Counted from the stretch's first letter, positions 1-12,025 are shown. The stretch is 64,000 nt of DNA from Blastomyces gilchristii SLH14081 (GCF_000003855.2 NW_003101673.1:1193900-1257899); one strand, 5' to 3'. Numbers and translations are program-made. The notes: generated from the sequence alone by a model not told the origin.

Positions 1-1311
1 TAGCACATTTCCCATAGGGCCAACTATGCAAGAGCCGCCGCCGGACAAGTAAGTGTCAGAGGACAGTGACGATGTGGAGGCTGCCCCCTTCTTGGTATCC
101 GCTGTATGATCTGGCCATGTAATTTCGTGCTCGTCTTCCGTTATAATAGATTTTCTACGGCATTTTGTGGGGTCGGGGACCGACGGGGGATCCGGATGTG
201 GTTCGGAAGGAGAGGTCATTATTGACTGCGTCGGTGATGAAAGAGTGGCGAATGGATCGGCATCTTGTTCCGTTACTCCCACTCCATCGACGGCTGTGCT
301 ATTGGTATGATACTCCGCTCCGGGGGATGGGTGGATCCCACCGCCCGTTTCAGGGAGGTTTTCCTGGGTAATCTTGGTAGTCTTGGGTGCGTTAGGATCA
401 TTGCATGGCCACACAATCTCATGTGATCCTTCTAGGGTAGTCATCGAAGGTTGTCGTCGCCGTCGTATTGATCGAAAACTGGTCGATGGCTTGGCTTCAA
501 TTGTGTGGTGGCTTGCGACATTAGTATGTCCCTGACCCGCTGTGATCCACGAAGGAAGCTGGCTTTTCCGAACACATTGGTTGGCGCTCAACACAACAGT
601 TCTCCCTTCAAACGCCACTGTGCGCATCAATGGCAGCCAGGTATCACGCGCGTCTGCAGTTGGGGCGAGGTAGAGGTTCACATTCTGGGAATAGAGACTC
701 TGTCGTAGCAGGGGCATGCAGTTCTCCCAGCATATGGCAGCTGCTAGCGTCAGTTTCACCCCGTTAATCTCGGTGGTAACGGCCTTCAGGGTTGACGGGG
801 ATCCTTGTGCCCATACCAGCCGCTCGCTACCAGTAGGCATCACCTTTCTTCGTTTCCCCAACGTCCCTCGCTTGGAATCCACGTAGACGACGGCACAGTA
901 CAAACTCCCACCGGCTCTCTCAATCAAGCCAACAATGAGCAGAACTCCCGTCTCCCGCGCGACCCGTTCTAGATACTCCCTCGTACCATCGCCCCGGTAA
1001 TTCTTCCCCTTCGCAACTGGAAGAGTCCTTTCAATCCAGTCATCTCCAGCACCAACAGGGGTATCCCCAAGGTCAACTGCAGCGTGAAAGTAGTGTAGAT
1101 ACTGCTCGCGGCCAATAGGGTCTCGAGCCCCAACGGAGGCACCAAAGGTGCAAGTTCGCGGATAACCACCCAAATATGCTTCTGGGAAAAGCAGGACGTG
1201 GGCTCCACGGGACATAGCAAGGCGCGTAGTGCATTCTAAGGCTTGGAGGGTATCAGACAAGGTGTCCCGAGTGCGCGATTGCGCGACTGCGACGGTTAAT
1301 TTCTGCGGCAT
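1..1311 (-). CDS. Nitrilase-family carbon-nitrogen hydrolase, 3' end cut by window edge
   Basis: The frame is open from an ATG at 1311 to base 1 (437 codons, no stop), so the C-terminus is missing. The nitrilase Glu-Lys-Cys triad is visible: Glu in [13 protein letters not shown] (about residue 44), Lys in [16 protein letters not shown] (about 156) and Cys in [13 protein letters not shown] (about 191). The family hydrolyses nitriles, or related C-N bonds, to acids and ammonia. The substrate cannot be read from sequence. After [20 protein letters not shown] comes a Ser/Thr/Pro-rich stretch of roughly 140 residues before the conserved [16 protein letters not shown] typical nitrilase has only a short loop there. 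The stretch carries the motif HEIVWP and again HEITWP. I found no convincing splice pair that would remove it. No signal peptide is visible, so it is probably cytosolic. Confidence 0.9.
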   Translation of the reverse strand, partial: MPQKLTVAVAQSRTRDTLSDTLQALECTTRLAMSRGAHVLLFPEAYLGGYPRTCTFGASVGARDPIGREQYLHYFHAAVDLGDTPVGAGDDWIERTLPVAKGKNYRGDGTREYLERVARETGVLLIVGLIERAGGSLYCAVVYVDSKRGTLGKRRKVMPTGSERLVWAQGSPSTLKAVTTEINGVKLTLAAAICWENCMPLLRQSLYSQNVNLYLAPTADARDTWLPLMRTVAFEGRTVVLSANQCVRKSQLPSWITAGQGHTNVASHHTIEAKPSTSFRSIRRRRQPSMTTLEGSHEIVWPCNDPNAPKTTKITQENLPETGGGIHPSPGAEYHTNSTAVDGVGVTEQDADPFATLSSPTQSIMTSPSEPHPDPPSVPDPTKCRRKSIITEDEHEITWPDHTADTKKGAASTSSLSSDTYLSGGGSCIVGPMGNVL

Positions 1312-1873
1312 GATTGCTCACTTAGGCGACTCAGTTCGGCTGAGTAGCGGGTGGGTGGCCCACGAGTAAACTGGGCGAGGAGATATATGGTATACTTAAC
1401 CGGTAAGCAGAGGACGTTTTCACCCCAATCCCCGTCGATAAAAGAGCCAAAGCCCGAGCGGGGACAGTTGCGCCGTCGGGTGTATGTATGGATGCATGTA
1501 TGTATGTATGTGCGTGGCGGCTGGGTTCGGCAATGTGATTCCCCGCTCTGCGGGATGATGTAATAGCCGGCCTCGGCGTACTTGGTTGTCAACTGCGAGG
1601 AATCAAATATTTGATTATAATTTCACCAATATCCCTCAATTTGTGCCCGAGCCCTTGGAACTAGAAGTTTACATGCTAAATAAGGCAATCCCCAAAGATT
1701 CTTGTGAGTCTGCCCTACTTTTTGGTTGGCATTCTGAAACTCATGTCAAGGGTGGAGTTTTCTGTTGAACAGTACTCTGTACCGTACCTTCATTTAGAAA
1801 TCCCGCACACAAAGATGATGTAAGTGGATTTTTCAATGAACAATATTATCATGGGCTATCAAGGTTAGTCAGA
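1312..1873. other. Intergenic gap with TATG tetranucleotide run
   Basis: No supportable gene. It contains the nitrilase 5' flank and a short GTAT/TGTA-type simple repeat around 1480-1514. Short open frames here, on both strands, have no recognisable domains and look like chance ORFs. Confidence 0.6.
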
Positions 1874-3151
1874 TTAAGAGCGTCCTGCTTTCGGAAGCCG
1901 CCTATTTAGGGATCCGCAAGCATAGCCCAGCAGGCCTGCATTATCCCCCCCGCGGAACCATTCATTCGCGCACATTAGATCGAGCTTTCTGAGGAGGCGG
2001 GCCGCACTTTGTGGCCGACGTTTGTCGCTTAGTGCAACAGCAAGCACCTGAATGACGAACATATCCCTTTCAAGAGCTTCGCGGCGGGTCTCTTCGTCGG
2101 GATCACCCTGTACAAATGCTTGGGAGTGGATGGCTTGTATATCATCCACGTAGCTGAGGCGACATCTGGCGTCGTTATATGCGCCCTGGTCAAGCGCGAT
2201 CGCCGACTTGGATATAATTTCTTCTAGTTCGTCGTTGAACTGTTTTGGAGCAGGAGTATTCCGTGAGTATGACCTCCATCCGTCCTCCGCTATTTTAAAT
2301 CTGTCCTGTAGCTCCTCTGCTCCCCGGACTGTGAAAGAAAGGGTGTTCTTGGTGGTAACCAATAACTGTGCGAGCCCCAGTCGCATGTCTGAGCTCAACT
2401 GCCACCGCCAGGACCTATGTTCTAGAAAACAGACAGAAATGTCAAGGCTCTTGATGGCAAGAGCTCCGAATCGGCGGATTAGATGACATAGATGATTGTA
2501 GCGGCCCGCATTGTATGCAAAGAGGATGTCCTTACGGACTTCAACTCCCTCCTCGGTTTGCCATCTCTGTTCATCCACGAATTCTGATCGCTGGGTAACT
2601 TTCACATCTGCCACGAGCCTTTGCCTCACTCTTTCGCCCAAGAACCCGCTGATAGGGATATTCGGCTGGGCATAGCGTCCGGCGTCCCCGAGCTGGTATA
2701 TATGATAGCTGTCATGCTTCGGTACGGTGATGGGGCCTATTTGGAAGTGGATCCACACGTTCTTGTGTAACAAGATATGTAGCGCTTCCTCACGAATCTG
2801 TCTATTAAGGTGGAGAGTCTGAAGACACAACACCTTGTCCAGGGGCTTGTTTAGATCATCGGGGGCATTCATACTTGGGTCCACTACGAGTAGGTAGGAA
2901 TAAATCTCGCATCGTAGTTCGATTGGTAATGATAGGAATCCTTTTCGGGGCCGGAGATATCTTTCGATAGATTGGGCGCGAGGAAGGCTGGTTTTTCTAC
3001 TAGGCGAGTGATTTTCACTAGATGTCCTCATCCGCTTTCTAGCAGCGTTGATGGATGGACCTGGAACCCGCTGAAGTTCCATTCCGTATGTGCACCTGGG
3101 TTTTCCAATCGCGTTTCTGTAAAAGTCGTCATGGTACAATATGAAGTGCAA
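1874..3151 (-). CDS. Hypothetical protein, fungal F-box-like/2EXR-type N-terminal region
   Basis: Single-exon frame of 425 residues. After a basic, Ser-rich leader, the segment around residues 70-135 reads FLSLPIELRCEIYSYLLV, then LCLQTLHLNRQIREEALHIL and KNVWIHFQIG. This leucine/arginine pattern marks a large fungal family of F-box-like or 2EXR hypothetical proteins, often linked to SCF adaptor roles. The remainder shows no domain I can name. A second in-frame Met (MELQRVPGPS, about residue 24) could be the real start. The distant 3' neighbour is the nitrilase on the same strand. Function is not established from the sequence. Confidence 0.6.
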   Translation of the reverse strand: MHFILYHDDFYRNAIGKPRCTYGMELQRVPGPSINAARKRMRTSSENHSPSRKTSLPRAQSIERYLRPRKGFLSLPIELRCEIYSYLLVVDPSMNAPDDLNKPLDKVLCLQTLHLNRQIREEALHILLHKNVWIHFQIGPITVPKHDSYHIYQLGDAGRYAQPNIPISGFLGERVRQRLVADVKVTQRSEFVDEQRWQTEEGVEVRKDILFAYNAGRYNHLCHLIRRFGALAIKSLDISVCFLEHRSWRWQLSSDMRLGLAQLLVTTKNTLSFTVRGAEELQDRFKIAEDGWRSYSRNTPAPKQFNDELEEIISKSAIALDQGAYNDARCRLSYVDDIQAIHSQAFVQGDPDEETRREALERDMFVIQVLAVALSDKRRPQSAARLLRKLDLMCANEWFRGGDNAGLLGYACGSLNRRLPKAGRS

Positions 3152-4628
3152 ATATCCCAGGAAAGCGCGGAAGGGAATATCAATTTTATTTATACTCTGT
3201 TACTCCTGGCAGAAATAATAGTCAGCAGGCGAACAAAATAAACAACAATGCAAATAATGAATGAAATAAAGAAAGGCAATCCAGTTATACAAGACAATCA
3301 CTTTGTCCCTCGACGGATGAAACAGTATCTTTCAAAGACTCGAACGGGTTTGACAGCCCTTGTGTGAAAGCGGACCTGCAGGTTATCTTCTTTGTCTGCC
3401 ACTCAATCAGCATGAGTGAATTTCAGTATACTGCTGCATCAGTCCTAGGAGCAGTATACAGAAAGGAAGCAAGGAAGTGCTAACAAAAGCACACAAAGCT
3501 GGATAATATCTCAAACGCAGCAGCTCGTACTAAAGTATCAAACCTATTCACACCCCCAAGTCCTTTCATTTGGGAGTGCCTAGATCATCTAACCTGCCTT
3601 CGGGAGCTAGACGCAAAGGTGGGAGTCGAACTGCCGACTCTCCCAGTGGCCATGGAGAGTTTTGTCCAAGGTAAGACCCTCCGTTGCTACGGCTGGTAGT
3701 AAAGAAATTTTAGTCCATCTTGGCTTCACATTCCATAATGAAAAGCTAGCTTTGTGGTCGTGAGGTGAAGTGACACCCAGCGACAGGCAGGATTAAGGGG
3801 TGGAGTGTTTGAGGTGGGTAAAGGCGAATTCATTTTTAGGCTTCACAGAGGGGCGATGCAGCCTGGTCAAATAAATATATTTACCTAGAAAGAATCGGGG
3901 TAAGAAAAACGAATTCTTTGTCCAAGAAGCTCCTCAAAGCGCAATAGTAAGAAAGAAGAAGAGGAAACAAATCAGAAATAGAAAAAACTAAAATTGTATT
4001 CTTTCCAGCAATTATTATAATCTTGTAGCAACTGATATATTACGATCCCAGAATCTTGGAGAAGAAATGGACGGGGTCGTACTCAAAGATCGTTGTCAGG
4101 AAGGGAAAAAGAATATTATTCTCTCTTCCCTTATTCTCGTCTCAAACACCCCATCGCTACCTAACCCTCCCAAAATCTCCACAGGGAGAGAGGGGAAAAT
4201 GATGGAATGGGGTGCATCCAGCTCAAGATCTGACGATTGAAAACGTAAACAGATCGAGCGAGGAAGGAGACTACCTTCACTTTTTGTGTTTTCGAAATAA
4301 TCCAAGCATTTGCTAAGAGGACAGGCAGTCACGGAATGCACGAAGCAGAAAATCATAATATGAGCACGGTACCATGCGGAACCATTATATTAATTTCGTT
4401 CGTTAATCTTCCGTTAAGTTTCAACTTGGTTGAAGCGTTAATAAACTTACTCTCAAGTTGTGCCGGCCAAGAAAATAAAACCCAGAGGAAATATACCAGG
4501 ATATAAAGCAACCCAATCATTGAGGCTCCGAGGATAGAATTGCCGAGTAGTGTACATGGAGGCCAACGAAAGGAAAAACAAAAAGAAAAAAAAGAACACG
4601 AACTCCGATTTCCATGCTCAAACCTAGA
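3152..4628. other. Long intergenic gap with a hairpin-forming segment
   Basis: No gene is supported. The 86-codon minus frame at 4096-4356 has no recognisable features. Around 3617-3700 there is a GC-rich segment with overlapping inverted repeats and a tRNA-like B-box on the minus strand, but no complete cloverleaf (see findings). The AT-rich 3900-4620 part probably includes the 3' flank of the neighbouring splicing factor gene. Confidence 0.5.
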
Positions 4629-7600
4629 TCAGTAAGCTACCTTTGTCCTCATATCCTAGATACACAATGTTAGCAAGATTGACATTCCCGCAACATGCAG
4701 GGCCAAATGTAACAAGGAAGGCACTCACGGCAATCTTCCGTTCGATTTCCCGTACCGACCTATCCAACTCCCCGGCAATCTGTTGTTTCTTGTCATTTGG
4801 AAGCAAAAGATACGTTTCGCAAAGGTCGCCATCAATGGTTCCCTTCGCAGGGGCATAGTAACTCCTATAAATTAGATGATCTCGTCCAGCGAGCGGAGGG
4901 TTCTGCGACGAAAGTTGCATTTCCAGACTTTGGAAGAAATCCACTTCCTCACGACTGACAAATGGTATTAACATCGCCACAGTCCCCTGAAGGCCGGTCC
5001 ATACGAGGACATCTCGGCCACCCGTTACTAGTTGCGCCTTTTGGATGCTGGTGGGTAAATCCTGAGGGTAGAAGTGGGCGACAAGGTTTAGCCTATTAGG
5101 GGCACCTTGTAGGTATTGTCGTTCATGAATCAGATGAGCTCCTGATCCGTCCTCGTCGGCTTCTTCTGACGCCTTTTCCGGACAGCGGAGAAGCCATAGG
5201 TTCCCAAACTTGTCGCCTCCAGCAACAGTTTCGTAATCCACCATTGTTGTGCAAGTGGTCCAGCGAGAAATAACATCGTCCACAAATGGGATGAGGCGGT
5301 TTTCCTGGTATTTATAGACAACGTAGGTCACGCTTTCCTGTACGTCGCTGACGATGATTCGACTACCCTGTGTTTGCAGACCCACTACAAGGTGCGGGAC
5401 AACTGAGGCCTGGCATTTTCGAAGCATCTGCCTCATCCCCAGGTCGTATATTCTTACATCCGTACCAATACCAGCCAGAAGCCGCCCTTGGAAGCCAAGA
5501 AGGGCCATCGGAGGTTGCTCAACTTTGGTTTTGTGGATAAATTCTAGCTCCTTGCCCTCTTCCTGGAATCTATACACATAGATGAAGCCGGCCGAGGAAG
5601 ACCTTGGGTTAACAACCATATCTTTTCCGGTTCCCACGACTAAGAAGGTTTCGTCATCTTGGCTCGAAAAGGTCACAGCTGCCACACTAACGGCAGCTTC
5701 ATTTTCTTCCAGTTCGATTTGTGAAATAACGCTTTGCGAATTTACTGGATCAACAATTTGTATGCATGATGCCCAATGACCAGTCCCGCGTGGGTAACCG
5801 AACTCTTCCGGCGGTAAGACCATCGCATCACCATTGACAGCACCAGAGTCATTCAGAAGTTTGGTTCTTGTGCCTGGTGAAAGGATGTTGTTGTCTGCTT
5901 CGATTACATAAAATAGTGGGTGTTCAGGGTGTTTGATAAAATGTCGCGGCGTATATTGAAGTGGTATCGTTTCCTGCAGGAGGTTATTCTCCAGTTTCTC
6001 AAGAGAAAAGATCCTATTTGTAAAAACGTATCAGTAAATTTTACATCAGGATAAGAGGGGCAAAAGATACGCCAAGGTTAGGAGGTGTTTGAGTTTATTT
6101 CAGTAGGAACAATTGGATATTTAAATAATTTATTTATTCCGCATAGTCAACGTGTGACTCGGGATGTTGTTTCATCATGAAAACTTCGCAGACATTCAAA
6201 AGAGGGGGGAGAAATTTCAGTACGTACCTAAGATTCTGTCCTTGGATGCCAACCATTCCCTCGATGCATTGTTCACTACTAAAATTCCAACCCCATTCCA
6301 AACCGACATAATCCAGAGGGGTAAGCATGAATGCTTTGGTTTGCAAATCCGAATAACCGAGCCAAGGACGCGAGCTTAATGCCAGAATAGCCTTCTGTTC
6401 TTTCACAGAAACTTGGAAAAGCTTTACAGGCTTTAAGCCAAGAAATCTCGTACGAGTGTCTGATAGTTCTCCGGTCACTTCGTCAAGCACTGTGCGGAGG
6501 TAAATACCCGAATACAGGCCAATATGCAGATAAAGTGTGGATCCACCAGATGTGGAATCAGACATCGCCATAATTGATAGTGCTGATGGTGCCGACGTAA
6601 GAGCTTGGACAGACTTATTTTCCAGTGTTGAATCTGGATCCAGGCTCAAAATACGGACAGTAGAGTCGTCGCAACCCACAGCGAGGAATGAACTTCTCGC
6701 ACGTCCTTTTGGGACCTCACCCAAGCTAAGACATGTGACTGTGCCAGACATTTCTCGTTTCTCATCGTATTCTGCAAGTGAACCATCCGTATCCATCTCG
6801 AAGTAAACGATCTCACCGGAGCTTAATGCGACGGCAACTTGGCGCTCGTTTGTTGTAGCTGCAACGATCGATCTATGTTGCGGTGCTGGCCATTCGTTAA
6901 CTCTTCTGTCAGCGTGGATATGGCGTATACCCTTCGGATGAACTTGGATTAAAGAGTCTTCTCCTAGTTGCTGGACAGCAAGAGTTGGTGCAGAAGATAG
7001 GAATCCAGTATCTGTTACTTCTTCTACTGTTTCGCCAATGCTGAGAACGAGCGTTCCATTAGAAAAAGACAAGATGATGTAAGCATCAAATTCGTCTTCA
7101 CGTGTGAGTTTAGTAGTCCAAACGGCTGATGGTACGCTTGGTAGTTCAGATTCGACGATTTCAGATACCTCCAAGCCGTGCTTAAGGGTACGGAAGCTGC
7201 TTCTCGCGCCGGTGCCGCATATGGTGTATATTTGAGGAGCGTCGTCGTCTGTCAAGTTCGCGACCTTGCAATCCATCAGTGGGTTCAATGAATTGATACT
7301 TTCGACGAGGTTGACATTTTCATAAGGCCGTGGGCGAAAGTATGCAGGAGCGAGAGGTTCTGAAGGGTCTGCAGAGTACGAGTCACTGGTAAACTCGATT
7401 TCATCATCGTCATCGCCAAGCTTTTCAAATTGGTAGAAGTGGTGATTCCCCGTTTCGCTTGCGACAAAGAGGAAGCCACTTTTCAAAATGCACAAGCTCG
7501 AAGCAATGGGCACAGTGTCAAAGTACTTTAGTTTCAATCTTCTAACCTCCCCGGTGATCTGGCCATTGTCATCCTCCACCATGTCAATGGTAACCTTGAA

Positions 7601-8711
7601 AAGATCTCCATCTTCGGTCTGTAGCAAGAAGAAAAATGCACCACGCATTTTATGCATAACGCCAGCTGTTATGTAACGTTTTCGTTCTGGATTTTCTGTG
7701 GGCCCACTGCGACGCGGAATAGGTACACGGAAGGCATCCTGATTTGAGTGACGGTAGGTGATGTTGTCCTCTGCACACACAAGACAGCCACTAGGGCCGT
7801 CTGCACCGCCAGGAACTTGAAAGAGCATCGTCGCGGAGCGATCGACTGGGTCAGACCATTTCCTGACCACATGATTCAAACCTAGGTCGAGTTCGTAGTA
7901 AACGAGATGTTTTTCCAATTCTTCATAGGCCTGGCCCGTGGGATCCTGGTCTGCCTCAGCGTACTCAACTTCCAGAGCTGCAAATATCGGGTTGTCATAC
8001 CCAACGTCAAGCGCCGCCAAGGCAAAAACCAATGTCTGGGGTTTATGGGCCTCCAACGGCGATGATATCGTTAACTCCGCCTGGGTATTTCTATTCAGAA
8101 CATATACTAGCTTATTTTTCTCCACCGAAGCGATTAAGCACGCTCTGCCCTTCGGGTCGACTGCTAAATATTGTCCAGGAATAACGCGTCGAATTCCCGA
8201 TTTCCCAAAAGTTTCAAGATGGATTCTATTGAACCGGTTCTGCGACGGCACGTATTCGATGATGGTGATCCGTCCGGAATCAGACCCAATGATGATGTAA
8301 TCTAATAAGACACACTCAGCATAGCTCAATCAAAGCTGCCAGGCGACAAGGGACAGAGTTCAGCGGTGCGGCGTGGAATTGTGCGCAACAACAGGAGCTT
8401 GCGCTGCCCCAAGAGCTTGACGAATCACTAAAGTGGTCTTGATAAAGGGGATGGGTAAATAACATACCTTTACTACTGCCAGCTAGCCTAAAAGCCGCCA
8501 ATGTCCGAATGATACCAAAAACATCTTGGGAAAAAAGAGATCTGATTTTTCCCTGTGTCGGGTCAGGGCGATGTATTGTGAGCTTTGAACCAGACGCAGT
8601 GACAATCTGCTGCTCCTTAGTCCCTGCAAACTGGCCCAGAATTGCTTGAGTAATTGCTGTAGGCGGTTGGATTGTCAGCGAGTACATGAACAACGACGAA
8701 GTGGTCGCCAT
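4629..8711 (-). CDS. RSE1: Pre-mRNA-splicing factor RSE1 (SF3b subunit 3, SF3B130)
   Basis: Four exons: 8711-8468, 8301-6228, 6013-4729 and 4655-4629. All introns are GT/AG and all phases agree, giving 1209 residues, the usual length of fungal RSE1. RSE1/SF3B3 is the large WD40-like beta-propeller scaffold of the SF3b complex in U2 snRNP, which acts at branch-point recognition in the nucleus. Diagnostic stretches are [20 protein letters not shown] at the start, [20 protein letters not shown] directly after intron 1, [15 protein letters not shown] across intron 2, and the CPSF-A-type C-terminal part beginning [18 protein letters not shown]. The last exon holds only eight codons plus the stop (DMRTKVAY). 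Without it the frame reads into intron and ends in unrelated residues. The gene is divergently arranged with DSK2, with 557 bp between the start codons. Confidence 0.97.
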
Positions 8712-9268
8712 TTTGAGACAATATTGGGCGTTGAGGACGCCTATGCCAGACGAGAACAGGCAGAAGATCTGGCACAGGCTAGAGGGGAGTCAATTGCATT
8801 GTCATAAGTATAGAAGAGACCTGACACGCGGTCAAGGCAGTTCCTAGCCACTGGTATAGGTGCAACGAAGCAGTGTAGAAAACAGACGGGGTGGTAATCG
8901 CACAAGAAAATTAGCTCTCTTGTGTTGTGTGGAGGTTGGTTGAGGTTGAATTTTTGCTAGGTTCGGTGTTGTTCCATGCGGCTCTAGTGGCGCAGGCGAG
9001 CTCCCTTTCGGCACTAGCGCCGATCCGCCATTATTACGTCCTGCAGCCATCAATCACGACCACGGCGGCTTTACCTCTGTTCAATGCTGCATCAGTACTC
9101 CGTACTGTTTCACTGTCAGACAAGCGGATATTGCTGTTGTAAGACCCCCTGTCTCTTTATATTACGATTTAACATCCTGAGTTCATCCTCTAGCTGGGTT
9201 GTACGTCTTTTGTTCATCCCTCTTCCTCGCCCTGCTCTTCCCCTCACTCCTCACTTGGCTCTGTAATC
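8712..9268. promoter_or_regulatory. Shared divergent promoter region of RSE1 and DSK2
   Basis: The 557 bp between the two start codons must hold both promoters and 5' leaders. Towards DSK2 the strand becomes pyrimidine-rich (CTCTTCCTCGCCCTGC-like, about 9215-9255), as is common just upstream of fungal start sites. Short frames here have no coding character. No specific transcription-factor site is claimed. Confidence 0.55.
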
Positions 9269-10786
9269 ATGGCGGAGGATAGTTCTAGAGGCGAGGAATC
9301 GCCCATCACCTTCCACGTCAAATCTTCAAATGATATAAAATATACTTTGACGCTCGACCCGTCGACCACTATAGCCGATCTGAAAGCTAAACTAGCTGGC
9401 CCCGACTATGCTGATGTGCCAGCAGAACGACAACGCCTGATCTATTCTGGTCGGGTGCTGAAAGATGGCGATACCCTAGCTACTCACAACGTTAAGGATG
9501 GCCATGCTATTCACCTTGTTAGGAGCGCCGCGAGCAATCAGCGCCCAGCCCCCCCATCTCAAGGTGCCAGCGCTGCAGCGGGAGACCGAACCCGATCACC
9601 GGGCGTGGCAAACGTGCCAACCAACATCGCGGCCGGGACGGGAAATAATCCATTAGCGGGACTTACAGGCGCAAGATATGCTGGGTTTGCGCAGTTGCCA
9701 GGTGCTGGTATGTTTGGACCTGATGGTGGTGTAAGTGAAACAAACTCCGCTCCGTCCCTCTCCTTAACGGGTTCTTTGAAACCGAACCCTGACGTTTTCG
9801 CATAGATGGGCCCACCTCCAGATTCGGAGGAATTAATTAGCATGCTCGAAAATCCGCAATTCCAGTCTACGATGAATGAAGCGTTACAAAACCCTCAACT
9901 TCTTGACCTGATGATTCAGCAAAACCCGATGTTGCGGGAGATGGGCCCCGGGGTTCGCCAAATGATGCAATCGCCGGCATTTAGACGGATATTGACTGAT
10001 CCAAATGCGATCCGCCAAATGACGCAGATGCAAAGGGCCATGGGCTTAGGTCGTGGCGGAGGGGCTGGAGTAGGTAGCGCATTTCCCGCTCCAGGTGTAA
10101 CAAACACAACCCCCGAGGAGAATTTGGGTTCCCAGGATAATCAGAATCCATCTGCCCATGCGTCCAACGATGCCGCAAACATGTTCAACTTGTTTGGCAT
10201 GCCGGGAGCTCAAGTTGGTGCTGCTAGCGGAAACCCATTCGCCGCCCTCTTCGGTGCAACTCCACCATTCGGCGCAACCACCCCTCCACAAGCACCAGCT
10301 GGCGACACTACAGGAACAGCTCGAGAGGGATCTACGGGAGCCACTCCAACACCAAACCCATTCGCATCATTATTTAACCCTGCCCTCTTCGGCCAACCTC
10401 AAGCCAACCCGAACAACCAAAACCAGCAGCAGCAGCAGCAGCAGCAACCTCAAAACCCCTCCAACCCTTTCGCAAACATTCAAAACAACCCATTCCTCCA
10501 GGACCCTAATTTGCTCTCTCAGATGCTACAAGCACTAGGTGGCGGCCAAAACGCGCCTTCTTCCAATGTAGACCCAGCCAACAATCCCCTTGCGGCTTTG
10601 TTCGGGGGTGGAGGTGTTGGCAGCCCAGCGCCCCCGGATACCCGGCCGCCGGAAGAAAGATATGCAGAGCAACTGAGACAACTGAATGATATGGGCTTTT
10701 ACGAATTCGAGCGGAATATTGAGGCTTTGAGACGGACGGGCGGTAGCGTGCAGGGCGCGGTTGAATATTTACTCAGCCATCCATGA
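9269..10786 (+). CDS. DSK2: Ubiquilin-type shuttle protein DSK2 (UBL-STI1-UBA)
   Basis: Two exons, 9269-9730 and 9806-10786, join in phase across a 75-bp GTAAGT/TAG intron to give 480 residues. The N-terminal ubiquitin-like domain spans about residues 14-87 (ITFHVKSSNDIKYTLTLDPS to HAIHLVRS). An STI1-like segment follows the splice junction (SMLENPQFQSTMNEALQNPQ, then QQNPMLREMGPGVRQMMQSP). The middle is Asn/Gln/Pro/Gly-rich with repeated NPFA motifs and an eight- or nine-residue Gln run. The C-terminal UBA domain is at about 433-480 (YAEQLRQLNDMGFYEFERNI to AVEYLLSHP). Dsk2 proteins bind polyubiquitinated clients by the UBA and the proteasome by the UBL, and act in ERAD. Without splicing, the first exon would stop just before an internal ATG, which is why two frames appear. 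Confidence 0.96.
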
Positions 10787-11007
10787 ACATTCCTTCCTTC
10801 TTCTGCTTCACTATTGTGTCTTGCCTATATCCCCAGCAAAGCAAGAATTGCGGGGCCTGCCATTGTTCATTATACTTTATGTAATTTCGTTTCTTTTGTT
10901 TTCCGTCACGCTTCCAGCATGTTGGTGATGCCAACAAACCCGAGTTTTAAGAGAAAAATGAAAGTTTTTCCAACTATGATTCATTTGATGTTCTATTTTT
11001 CGTTCTA

Positions 11008-11044
<37 letters not shown>

Positions 11045-11433
11045 TTGCTGTAATGCCCTGTCATCACCACCATCTTCATTTTCTTCCTTTACCATCGCTT
11101 TCCCTATGCTTTAGCCCTAAACCCCCCCCATCTCTGCTGCCCTAATCACTACATCTCGTACCGTTCCGTTCCGTTCCTTGTTCCTCTGCTCATACTGGTA
11201 CCTGTAATCCCTCATTTTCCCATGTTTTTAGAAACCAGATTGTCAAGCTACGCAGGAATTGCTTTTTTCCATTTTAAAACCCTTCCTTAATCGCCGTACT
11301 TCAAGTAGATAAGTTTTGCTCTGTTTCTGATCCTGCTCCTGCTCCTACCCTCTTCATAGTGACCGGAGAAAGAGTACATATTTTGCTATAAAAAATAAAA
11401 TATTATAAGAAATAGGAGAAAGGGAAAAAAAAG

Positions 11434-11471
<38 letters not shown>

Positions 11472-12025
11472 TAGATAAAAACATCCATAATCTTCTTCGC
11501 GTATATATGTATGTAGCTAGAACCCCTCTTCGGATTTTGGTCCCCACCCCACCCTAGCATCGGCGGCGAACAGAGCATCATTTCCTATCTCTCCTAAGAC
11601 ATATGTTCAGAAAACACAACACCGCCACCAACAGAACAGGCTGTGATTTGAAGATCCAGTATCCAGTCCCAGGAAAGGGAAAAACTTGTGAATTTTCTCA
11701 AAACGTCTAAATTGCTGCGTTCACGATATCCAGACAAGTGCAGGAAACTGAAATGACTGGAAACCAAATATACTGAGGGCATGTGTATAGTAAATTGACC
11801 TTAGTTAAAAACGGAGAAAAAAGGAGAAAAGGTTCAGAATATTGCTGCTGCTGCCGCAGTAAAAGTGTAGGAAGATTCAAGGTTATCTGTACTCCGTAAT
11901 GTATTTATGATAATCTAGGCTGATGCAGGAGCAACTCCTACAAAAAGCTTAGCTATGGAACAATCCCAGATGGCGTGAGGTCAAATATAACAAACTAGTG
12001 TGTATGTACATGTACAGATGTACAG
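10787..12025. other. Intergenic region with long homopolymer tracts
   Basis: No gene seen. It contains the DSK2 3' flank, a run of 29 T (11010-11038), a GTTCC pentamer run near 11162-11178, and a run of 36 A (11434-11469). Short ORFs that overlap the homopolymers are artefacts of Lys or Phe runs. Confidence 0.6.

Noticed and set aside
3610..3705. tRNA gene on the minus strand
   Set aside because: B-box-like sequence present, but the T-stem does not pair and no acceptor stem partner exists upstream.
4096..4356. 86-codon minus frame
   Set aside because: No domain or family features, isolated, and typical of chance frames in AT-rich intergenic DNA.
8844..9266. Short frames between RSE1 and DSK2
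   Set aside because: Lie in the shared promoter/leader region on both strands and overlap one another; no family signal.
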